Shown here: piece after piece, positions 45,669 to 52,886 of the stretch
How positions within the stretch are numbered: position 1 is the first letter of the stretch
Layout of the letters: every line of letters begins with the position of its first letter
Source of the DNA: a bacterium
GTDB lineage: Bacteria; Chloroflexota; Anaerolineae; Caldilineales; Caldilineaceae
Assembly: GCA_016124945.1 (NCBI GenBank)
Contig: WGMT01000056.1
Coordinates: 1-64,000 of the forward strand
Direction: 5' to 3'
Length of the DNA: 64,000 nucleotides
Translations under genes and position numbers: made by a program
The notes under the pieces: generated by a model
The model's input: the letters and a program-made list of their open reading frames with translations, nothing else
The model's database searches: none
What the model was told of the DNA's origin: nothing

Positions 45669-46427
45669 TCACGCCAACAACGAATATCCCCCGTCGATCT
45701 CAATCGTCTGCCCGACGATCATGGCGGCGGCGTCGCTGCACAACCAGGCGGCCAGCTCGCCTACATCTTCGGGCGTCACCAGGCGTGGGGCAGGTGTACG
45801 CTGGGTGGCGTGTTCTATAATCTGCGTCTTGCTGGGGAAAAAGTCAAGCGCTCCGGTGATGACAACGCCGGGGCTGATACAGTTGGCCACGATATTGAAG
45901 GGAGCCAGTTCAACGGCAAGATAGCGGGTGACGGCTTCGATAGCGGCTTTGCTGACGCCTACAGCGCTGTATTCGGGCAGTACACGGCGGCTGCCGAAGC
46001 TTGTAATGCTCAAAATGCGCCCCCAGCCGCCCTGCTTCATGTAGGGGACGGTTGCCTGCGCGCCAATCAGCACGCTGCGCGCGTTGACGTCCATGCTCCA
46101 ATCCCAGTGACGGCGTTCCAGTTCCATCACAGGGCGTAGTACCCCGCTGGCGGCGTTGGCAACAAAGATATCGACGCCGCCGAAGGCCGCCACCGTCTCG
46201 TCGACCAGGCGGTGGATGTCGGCTTCGTTGGCCATATTGGCCTTCACAGCGATGGAGCGCCCACCGGCGTCTTCCACGGCGGCGGCTGTCTCTTCGGCCG
46301 CTTCCCGCTTGCGCATATAGTTAATGGTGACATTGCAGCCACGCGCAGCCAGTGCCAATGCAATGCCGCGCCCAATACCCCGTCCACTACCGGTTATGAT
46401 CGCCGTTTTGCCAGAGAGATTGTACAT
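45669..46427 (-). CDS. SDR family enoyl-ACP reductase-like protein (FabL type)
   Basis: 252 residues: TGSGRGIGRG (12-21), NAASG, SITSFGSRRVLPEYSAVGVSKAAIEAVTRYLAVELAPFNIVAN and ISPGVVITGALDFFP. The Y-x-x-V-G-x-S-K active site and the AL.FFP loop resemble FabL enoyl reductases of fatty acid synthesis more than FabG ketoreductases. It lies 60 bases downstream of the polysaccharide deacetylase reading frame on the same strand, with a hairpin between them. The substrate is still uncertain. Confidence 0.88.
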   Translation of the reverse strand: MYNLSGKTAIITGSGRGIGRGIALALAARGCNVTINYMRKREAAEETAAAVEDAGGRSIAVKANMANEADIHRLVDETVAAFGGVDIFVANAASGVLRPVMELERRHWDWSMDVNARSVLIGAQATVPYMKQGGWGRILSITSFGSRRVLPEYSAVGVSKAAIEAVTRYLAVELAPFNIVANCISPGVVITGALDFFPSKTQIIEHATQRTPAPRLVTPEDVGELAAWLCSDAAAMIVGQTIEIDGGYSLLA

Positions 46428-46445
46428 GAGAGGTCCTGTGAGAAG

Positions 46446-46494
46446 GGTGATTAGGGATTAGGCGATTTCAGAAGCTCGACGAGATCTAATCACC
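46446..46494. repeat. Word-repeat inverted pair with GATTTCAGAAGC core (H5)
   Basis: GGTGATTAG (46446-46454) pairs with CTAATCACC (46486-46494). Between them is GCGATTTCAGAAGCTCGACG, close to GGGATTTCAGAAGCGTGACG at 60559-60579. The right arm carries the stop codon of the deacetylase gene. Confidence 0.65.
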
Positions 46495-47797
46495 ACTCAA
46501 TTGCCAACAGCCCGACGAGATCGTCCGCCGTTGTGGTGCCGCGCACACGGACACGGCGTAGTTGGAAGAGATCGCCGCTGCTGTGAGTGGCGCCCTGCTT
46601 GGTGGTGACCCCCGCCCAGTAGTTGGCGCTCTGAAAGATGCGGATCGTGTTTTCGTCGTAGTCGCCCGCCGGGTAGGAGACAAAGCGAGGGCGCACACCC
46701 AGCTCAAATTCAATTGTCTCCAGGCTGCCCAGTGCCTGCCACACAAGATAGTCGGCATCGCGGTTGGCAAGGCTGGCATGGTTGCGCCCGTGCGACTCAA
46801 TCGCCATGCCGCCTGCGTACATCTCGCGCACCATATCCCAAGAGAGATACTCGGGCCGTTGCTCGTCGATAAAATCGGTGACAATGAAGAATGTGGCCGT
46901 CATGCCCCGTTCCTTGAGTAGGGGGAAGGCGTTGATGTAGTTGTCGCGGTACCCGTCGTCGAAGGTGAGGATCACCGGTTTCGGCGGCAACGGCGCCCCT
47001 TGCGTAAGATTGAGCAGCAGGTCATCGAGGCGGATGGTGGTGTAGCCCTCTGCCAGGAGCCGATCCAGGTGCTGGGCGAACAGGGAGGGCGCCACCGAGA
47101 GATCACGGCGATAAATATTGGCGTCGGCAGGCGGCTCACTGAGATAATGATACATCAAGATCGACACCTGCGCCGTCCTGGGTGACCCGTCTGGCGTTGG
47201 CTCAGCAAGCGCTGCAACCGCACGGAGCGGCGTTGCCGTCGCCGTCGGTTCGGTAGGCGCGTCCTCGATGACCGGGGTAGGCGTGGCCTCTTCCCGCCCA
47301 TGCGCCGTATCGGGCGTCATCATGGCAATGGTAGTGACAGTGGCAGCGGGTACAATCGTGAGGTTTGCGGTGGATGGCGTCATTGCGCCGCCCATCACCA
47401 TAGGCAACAGGACGGTCTCTTCGCTGTCTGTCTCTTGTGCATTCGACAGCGCAATACGCGCACGGATCAGCGCCAAAATGCGGGCGCGCACCAATGCCTT
47501 GATCTGATCGGCGGCAAGATTGCCTGCTACGGGTAGCTGCGCCACGGTTTCACTGGGAACGCTTGCACTTGGCTCGTTACTCGCCGTTGGCTGCCCTCCT
47601 GATGCTGTAGCTGTTACCTCTGCGGCAGGCGTATCTGTGGCGACAGGTGAGACGACTTGCGCCGCCAGCCCGTCGGTCAATGTGCGCGTGAAGAGGATGG
47701 CCAGCAGAAAGGCGACTACCACCCAGAGTGGGCGGCAGCGCTGGTGCTGCGTTGCTTCACGTAATGATATTCGTCTTAAGCATGTCAAGATGCTCAC
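46490..47797 (-). CDS. Membrane-anchored polysaccharide deacetylase
   Basis: 435 residues from a GTG start. One membrane helix (about 24-44), a 160-residue T/A/P-rich linker, then the NodB fold: ILMYHYLSE, LTFDDGYRDN (catalytic Asp and metal Asp), IESHGRNHASL (metal His pair), RFVSYPAGDY and the final W. It should remove N-acetyl groups from peptidoglycan or surface glycans outside the cell, often giving lysozyme resistance. The 3' end overlaps the H5 repeat arm. The ribosome site is weak. Confidence 0.9.
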   Translation of the reverse strand: MSILTCLRRISLREATQHQRCRPLWVVVAFLLAILFTRTLTDGLAAQVVSPVATDTPAAEVTATASGGQPTASNEPSASVPSETVAQLPVAGNLAADQIKALVRARILALIRARIALSNAQETDSEETVLLPMVMGGAMTPSTANLTIVPAATVTTIAMMTPDTAHGREEATPTPVIEDAPTEPTATATPLRAVAALAEPTPDGSPRTAQVSILMYHYLSEPPADANIYRRDLSVAPSLFAQHLDRLLAEGYTTIRLDDLLLNLTQGAPLPPKPVILTFDDGYRDNYINAFPLLKERGMTATFFIVTDFIDEQRPEYLSWDMVREMYAGGMAIESHGRNHASLANRDADYLVWQALGSLETIEFELGVRPRFVSYPAGDYDENTIRIFQSANYWAGVTTKQGATHSSGDLFQLRRVRVRGTTTADDLVGLLAIEW

Positions 47798-47818
47798 GCC
47801 ATCCCCTAGTCTTTATCC

Positions 47819-47875
47819 GTAAATTAAGTTTTCATCAGTAAACTAAGTTTTTAGCTGTAAATTGAGTCTTTATCC
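47819..47875. repeat. 19-bp tandem repeat upstream of the deacetylase gene
   Basis: Three diverged units of 19 bp (47819-47837, 47838-47856, 47857-47875), each beginning GTAAATTAAG-like or GTAAACTAAG-like. The end of a further unit (AGTCTTTATCC) precedes them at 47808. The spacing and position suggest regulator half-sites. Confidence 0.65.
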
Positions 47876-48327
47876 GCGGAATCAACCGCCAAATTGTCTC
47901 ACCACAGACGTCTCAGCGTTGGTTGCAGTTCCTCAGGTGGTTCTTCCAATTGCTGATTCTGCTGAAAGCGTTAGAAAGTTGCAAGAATTGACGTCCATGC
48001 GAACAAAAGAGTCTATTTCTTCGTTATAGATGGCGCATGCTATAGGTAGGGCAACATAGATAGGGCAATATAGATAGGGCAATATAGATAGGGCAATATA
48101 GATGAAACCGATATCTTGCATAGAAAGTGTATATCAATATAGTTTTCGCTTGGGAATGTAGCGTGCAGACAAAAGTTGCTTCTACGCATACACTATAGCG
48201 TACGGACCGGTTGAACTCTGTTGTTTCATTGTTGCTAGGCGTTTATCCTGTGAACGCTAACCCCACCGTGCAGTATCACTTGATTCGTCGTAACGCGTTG
48301 GCTTGTTACCGTTGAACTCCCAGAAGT
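47876..48327. other. Divergent intergenic region, no gene recognised
   Basis: About 450 bases between the 19-bp repeats and the palindrome before the RpiR gene. Apart from the 14-bp array at 48043-48098 no coding or RNA feature stands out. A small minus-strand frame across the array (47933-48121) looks repeat-made. Confidence 0.45.
48043..48098. repeat. 14-bp tandem repeat array
   Basis: Four head-to-tail units of TAGATAGGGCAATA, three identical and the first with two changes. The unit is twice seven bases, like the words in the hairpin arms elsewhere. Confidence 0.85.
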
Positions 48328-48345
48328 GGGCACACCGGTGTGCCC
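48328..48345. promoter_or_regulatory. Palindrome upstream of the RpiR-type regulator gene
   Basis: GGGCACACCGGTGTGCCC is a perfect 18-bp dyad centred 41 bases before the start codon of an HTH regulator, a good candidate autoregulatory operator. Confidence 0.6.
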
Positions 48346-48377
48346 TCGTGATGCGACGCTGACGCTAGGAGTGATCT

Positions 48378-49238
48378 ATGTATCGCCAAAAGATTCGTGA
48401 GTATTATGAACATCTTAGCCCGAGTTATAGTCGGGTTGCAGATTTTGTGTTGAGTCATTACTACGAAGTGGCTTTTATGACTGCCGCACAGCTTGCCGAA
48501 GCCGTGAATGTGGACACCACGACGGTGGTGCGCTTCTCTCAGCGTCTAGGCTACAATGGGTACCCTGAACTGCTCCAAGATATTCGAGAGCAAGTGAAGG
48601 GCGAAATCTACGCTGTTTATGAACCGCAGACGCTCCCCCAGAGTGATCCTGCTACGATCTTCCGCATGCAAGTCGAACAGGACGACAACAACCTGCGTCA
48701 GATCTTGGTTCAGAATCCCCCCGAGCACCTGCAAGCCATTACGGCGCTTTGTCAGGATGCCGAGCGCATCTTCTTTGTTGCCGAAGGCTATGCCAACACC
48801 GTCGCTGAGATGGTGGCTACACAGCTTCGTCATCAAGAGATCCGAGCAGAAGCAGTGGCCGAGGACCCGGTCCGTCGTGCTGCCACGTTGGCTATGCTCG
48901 ATAATCGTGATTTGGTTGTTGGCATCAGCACCAGTGAGTACGGCGAAAGTGTGGCGCGAGCGCTCAACTTCGCACAGAGCCAAGGTTGCCGTACACTGGG
49001 TATTGTAGGATCGCTAGATAGCCCTGTAAACCGGGCCGTGGAAAGCATCCTTTACGCTCCGTCGGCCGTGTCGGGCACATTGCCTAGTATCGTCAGCCTT
49101 ACCAGCGCCCTCACTGCGCTGGCGCAGACCCTCATGGATCGCGACAGCAAGCCGCAAAATCGGCGGCGCGCTGTTTCGGACGCATACCATTTTTTAACCC
49201 GTAAGAGTGACGTGACGGAGCGCATTGTTGTGAATTAA
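48378..49238 (+). CDS. RpiR-family transcriptional regulator (HTH-SIS)
   Basis: 286 residues. The N-terminal HTH domain (residues about 1-77) has AAQLAEAVNVDTTTVVRFSQRLGYNGYPELLQDI, the recognition helix motif of this family, and residues about 115-255 form a SIS sugar-phosphate-binding domain (IFFVAEGYANTVAEMVATQLR, VVGISTSEYGESVARALNFAQSQG). It should sense a phosphosugar. TAGGAGTGA precedes the ATG. Its target is not decided: the neighbours are the polysaccharide deacetylase (divergent) and an MFS transporter (convergent). Confidence 0.92.
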   Translation: MYRQKIREYYEHLSPSYSRVADFVLSHYYEVAFMTAAQLAEAVNVDTTTVVRFSQRLGYNGYPELLQDIREQVKGEIYAVYEPQTLPQSDPATIFRMQVEQDDNNLRQILVQNPPEHLQAITALCQDAERIFFVAEGYANTVAEMVATQLRHQEIRAEAVAEDPVRRAATLAMLDNRDLVVGISTSEYGESVARALNFAQSQGCRTLGIVGSLDSPVNRAVESILYAPSAVSGTLPSIVSLTSALTALAQTLMDRDSKPQNRRRAVSDAYHFLTRKSDVTERIVVN

Positions 49239-49241
49239 GTA

Positions 49242-49281
49242 GGGACTGGGGATGAGGGATAAGTCTCTCGTCCCCAGTCCC
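49242..49281. repeat. Hairpin between RpiR and MFS genes (H7)
   Basis: GGGACTGGGGATGAG (49242-49256) pairs with CTCGTCCCCAGTCCC (49267-49281) with one G-T pair and a 10-nt loop; it lies four bases after the RpiR stop, between convergent genes. Confidence 0.75.
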
Positions 49282-49290
49282 CGATCCTCA

Positions 49291-51591
49291 TCAATCACTC
49301 GACTCTATCTGAATTGATCGCGCTGGACTTGGATCAATGCTCAGTGGCAGCGTTTCGTGTAGGGATTGGCTTCGGCTGCTCAGCAAGTACATAGCGAGGA
49401 TGAAATATTCCCGTCGCGCTGCGCCTGCGTGGATCAACTGCTCGGTACATTCAGCTAGGATCTGTGAACGATCCGGGTCGAACAAGTGGGCAGGCAAGCG
49501 CTGCAACGCTGCCCCCAGGTGCATGGCTGCCTTGTCAATTTGTTCTTGCGCACAAAGTTCAGCACATTCGTGTACAGCCCCACGCAGAACTGCCAGCGCT
49601 GGACGATCCGTCAATGTTCGCTTGATCTGTGTAAGGGTTTGTGTGGCCGCCGTGGATGTTTCCGTCTCCATTTGGCGGAAAAGACGAACAAACTCCCCCT
49701 CTTCACCCACGATTCGCACCAACGCCAGCGCCAGTTCGGCCCGCATTGTTTCATCTGTACTTGTGTACAACAGCCTCAAAACCGGGCGGATTGCCTCTCG
49801 CACACCCAACTTGCCCAGCGTAGATGCACATGCCGTGCGGATTCCCTCGTCGGTTTCTTGAGACAACCGTTTCAGCAGCAATGGGGCCATGGTTGTGTCT
49901 TCCAGCGCGCCCAGCGCGCGTACCGCATGTGCTTGAACTGAGCGGTATTTCGAGTTGACGGCCACACGCAGCGCTTCCACGGCGGTGGGCTGCCTCGTGC
50001 CGATCTTGCCCAGCGCCCACGCCGCCACCACACTCAACGCCGGTAAATCGTCTTCAAGTACCTGAATCAGCGCCTGTGTCAGCCGGGGATCGGCGGGCAT
50101 GCGCGCCATCGCAAGGACAGCCTCGTAGCGCACATTGAAGCGCGGATCATGGATAGCGTCTAGTAATTCATCCACCGCCAGAGGGCTGCGGATCTCGCCC
50201 ATACGTTCCGTCACCAGTACGGCGCTGTGCTCATCGCGGGCGCGGTAGAAGCGGATCAACGAGCCCAAGGCCAGGAAAGGATTGCCGCGCAGGAAGAAAC
50301 TGGCAAATTGCGTCGTGCTGAATGGGCTGTCTCCGCGGATGGCGTGCAGGAGAACGATGCTTACCAGGGGCAGGATGACGGCTATCACAAAAAGAGGCGT
50401 GTAGGCGTCTAGCTTCAAAAAGAAGAATTGGCCCGAAATCCCCTGCGAAAAATCGAGGGCGCGCCCGCCCAAAAATTGACTCAGGCCGGTGATAATGCCT
50501 GCCCAGGCAAAGTAGAGCGCCATGTAGTCCATCTTCTTTTCGGTAGGCACGATGCTCACAAAAAGCAGTCGCCCGGCGCCGATCCCCCAGCCGAGGTTGG
50601 CTGCCCCCTGCAAAAATGCAATGGACAACGCCAGGGGCAAACTCAACATCGACCGTTGGGGGATTGTCCACCAGAGCAGGGGCAGCAGCACCAACATGGA
50701 AAGACCAGTGAGCATAATCGGTTTGCTGCCGTAGCGATCCGCCGTCCATCCCCAGAGATAGCCCGAAGTTAACGTGCCCAAAAGTGTGCCCATCTGGATC
50801 AACACCACATTCCCGGCGCTTAACCCCACCTGTTCTTCCATAAACAGGGGGAGGAACGAAGCAAGTGGAACCGTCCCCAGGGTAATCAGCGCCAACCCGC
50901 CCAGGTAGCGGCGGAAATCGGCATCTGCAAGGACGGCAAGGATGTTGCGCCGTCCCTCGGCCGCCTCCAGATCGACCCCACCGCCAGGAATAAAGGTGGC
51001 CGCCCACACCGACAGGAGGCCGAAGACAACCCCAACGGCAAAAAGCAACATAAAGCCGTTAAGTCCACTCGTCCAATCCAGTACAAGACCGGCGATGCCA
51101 ACCGCAATAAAACCAGCGATGCCGCTCAAGATGTTGCTCGCCGCCGAATATTTTCCGCGCACCGAATTAGGGACAAATTCCTGCACCCACGGGTAGTAAG
51201 ATGTCTCGGCAATCGCCCGCGTAATCGAGAAAAGCCCAACCGCCAACGCCATCGCCAGGAAAATGTGTTCGCCCCCAAAGGTTGCCAGGAACCACGGTGT
51301 GAGCAACAGTAGGATCGTGGTGGCTTTGCGAATGCCAAAGAAAATGACAAATGCCCGTTTGTAGCCCACCCGCGCTGTGAACGGTGCTACAAACGGCGCC
51401 ATACAGGCCGCAAATGGCATCAGCGCAAGGATAAAGCCGATTTGTGTCTTCGAAAGCGCCAACTCGTCTAGGAAAAGTACAAAGACTGATCCAAAGTAGA
51501 CAAACTGGGCAAAGACGGTGTTGGTGGCGTTTGTAACGTAACTCCAGGGCAACCCGCGTAGTTTTTCGACAGTGGTAGGCGACTGACTCAT
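49291..51591 (-). CDS. MFS transporter fused to HEAT repeats
   Basis: 766 residues. The first 410 or so form a 12-helix major facilitator (QFVYFGSVFVLFLDELALSKTQIGFIL start; motif A-like GYLWGWTADRYGSKP). From about 465 on, HEAT-like helix pairs follow (LDAIHDPRFNVRYEAVLAMARMPADPRLTQALIQVLEDD; VVAAWALGKIG; VQAHAVRALGAL; IRTACASTLGKLGVREAIRPVLRLL). The last 100 residues are helical. The HEAT part is probably cytoplasmic and binds another protein or controls transport. The start at 51591 matches the MFS N-terminus; a further ATG upstream at 51642 has no site. The substrate is unknown. Confidence 0.88.
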   Translation of the reverse strand: MSQSPTTVEKLRGLPWSYVTNATNTVFAQFVYFGSVFVLFLDELALSKTQIGFILALMPFAACMAPFVAPFTARVGYKRAFVIFFGIRKATTILLLLTPWFLATFGGEHIFLAMALAVGLFSITRAIAETSYYPWVQEFVPNSVRGKYSAASNILSGIAGFIAVGIAGLVLDWTSGLNGFMLLFAVGVVFGLLSVWAATFIPGGGVDLEAAEGRRNILAVLADADFRRYLGGLALITLGTVPLASFLPLFMEEQVGLSAGNVVLIQMGTLLGTLTSGYLWGWTADRYGSKPIMLTGLSMLVLLPLLWWTIPQRSMLSLPLALSIAFLQGAANLGWGIGAGRLLFVSIVPTEKKMDYMALYFAWAGIITGLSQFLGGRALDFSQGISGQFFFLKLDAYTPLFVIAVILPLVSIVLLHAIRGDSPFSTTQFASFFLRGNPFLALGSLIRFYRARDEHSAVLVTERMGEIRSPLAVDELLDAIHDPRFNVRYEAVLAMARMPADPRLTQALIQVLEDDLPALSVVAAWALGKIGTRQPTAVEALRVAVNSKYRSVQAHAVRALGALEDTTMAPLLLKRLSQETDEGIRTACASTLGKLGVREAIRPVLRLLYTSTDETMRAELALALVRIVGEEGEFVRLFRQMETETSTAATQTLTQIKRTLTDRPALAVLRGAVHECAELCAQEQIDKAAMHLGAALQRLPAHLFDPDRSQILAECTEQLIHAGAARREYFILAMYLLSSRSQSLHETLPLSIDPSPARSIQIESSD

Positions 51592-51783
51592 GGGCTTGCT
51601 ACATCCTCTTGGATACACTTCCGTCGCTAAATGATTGCCCATTATCCCATAAGCGCCAAGCGCAAACCAGACAACATCTGGCTGATCTGGTATTCAATCG
51701 TTCAGCGTTTTACAATAAAGAGGCGGCTGCTCTGCTGCTCTGGCCGCCGACCCTTCACCCCAACAGAAAGTGAGTCGAACCCA

Positions 51784-52767
51784 ATGACATCTGACACTAC
51801 TTCCTTACCAAATTCTTTGCCGCGACGTCCATTTGGCCGCACAGGCTTTACGGTGACGCCGATTTGTGTGGGCTGTGCCCCCCTCGGCGACATGCCCGAA
51901 ACCTTTGCCTACGGCGTCCCCGAGGAGCGCGCCCTGGAGACGTTGCGCGCCGCTTTTGCCGGCCCTATCAATTTTCTCGACACAGCGGCGGCCTACGGCG
52001 ACGGTGAAAGTGAACGCCGCATTGGTATTGTCCTCAAAGAACTGGGCGGCCTGCCCGAGGGTGTTGTCCTGGCGACGAAGGGCGACCGCGATCTGCACAC
52101 CGGCGATTTTAGCGGCGATCAGTTCAAGCGCTCGGTGGAAGGCAGCCTGCGCCGTCTTGGGCTGGATCGGCTGCAATATGTCTACATCCACGATCCCGAA
52201 CACACCACTTTCGAAAATGTGATGAGCCGCGGTGGCCCGCTGGAGGTGCTCCAAGGCTTTGTGGACGAAGGCGTCATCGAACACATCGGCATTTCGGGCG
52301 GCCCCATCGGCATGTTGATCCGCTACATGGAGACGGGCGTCTTCACCGCGGTGGAAACCCACAACCGCTACACCCTGCTCAACCGCTCCGCCAACCGTCT
52401 GTTGGATGTGGCACAGCGGCTGGAGATTGCCGTGGTCAACGCTGCACCCTACGGCAGCGGCATGTTGGCCAAAGGCCCAGACGCCTACGCCCGCTACGCC
52501 TACCAGGACGCCCCCGCGTCGATGATCGAACGGGTGCGCCAGATTGCGTCCGTCTGCGCCGAATATGACGTACCCTTGCCTGCCGCCGCACTCCAATTCT
52601 CGATGCGCGACCCACGTGTCGCCACCACCGTCGTCGGTATGACCCGTCCTGAGCGGGTGGCGCAGACAGTTGAACTCGCCAACCACCCTATCCCCCACGA
52701 ACTTTGGGCGCGCATTGACGCCGTCGGCTTCGATAGCGAGGATCCTGAGGCGAATCGGTTTAGTTAG
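51784..52767 (+). CDS. Aldo/keto reductase family oxidoreductase
   Basis: 327 residues. The catalytic tetrad region is present: the Asp in NFLDTAAAYGDGESERRIG (Asp and Tyr), the Lys in VLATKGDRD, and the His in YVYIHDPE. The pattern with IHDPE and the C-terminal RDPRVATTVVGMTRPERV suggests the L-fucose or D-threo-aldose 1-dehydrogenase group of AKRs, which oxidise sugars with NAD(P). The start at 51784 begins the domain; the ribosome site (AGAAAGTGAG) is poor. It is divergent from the MFS-HEAT gene and convergent with the first subtilase gene. Confidence 0.9.
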   Translation: MTSDTTSLPNSLPRRPFGRTGFTVTPICVGCAPLGDMPETFAYGVPEERALETLRAAFAGPINFLDTAAAYGDGESERRIGIVLKELGGLPEGVVLATKGDRDLHTGDFSGDQFKRSVEGSLRRLGLDRLQYVYIHDPEHTTFENVMSRGGPLEVLQGFVDEGVIEHIGISGGPIGMLIRYMETGVFTAVETHNRYTLLNRSANRLLDVAQRLEIAVVNAAPYGSGMLAKGPDAYARYAYQDAPASMIERVRQIASVCAEYDVPLPAAALQFSMRDPRVATTVVGMTRPERVAQTVELANHPIPHELWARIDAVGFDSEDPEANRFS

Positions 52768-52797
52768 GGTGTGTTACTGTTACTTTACAACTTAGCT

Positions 52798-52868
52798 AGG
52801 GGCATGCGTAGGGCGGAAGCAAATGTCACCAATCAAGCGACATTTGCTTCTGCCCTACGCATGCCCCT
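52798..52868. repeat. Long 30-bp stem hairpin between convergent genes
   Basis: Arms at 52798-52827 and 52839-52868 pair over 30 bp with a single G-T wobble and an 11-nt loop (AGGGGCATGCGTAGGGC is the outer part). It is unlike the heptamer-arm hairpins. There is no T-run, so it is not a standard terminator. Confidence 0.82.
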
Positions 52869-52886
52869 GCGCTGATCGAGAGGATC

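Noticed and set aside
48043..48098. CRISPR or direct-repeat array
   Set aside because: Units of 14 bp without spacers; a simple tandem repeat.
51805..52698. 297-codon minus-strand frame
   Set aside because: Antisense to the aldo/keto reductase and without recognisable content.
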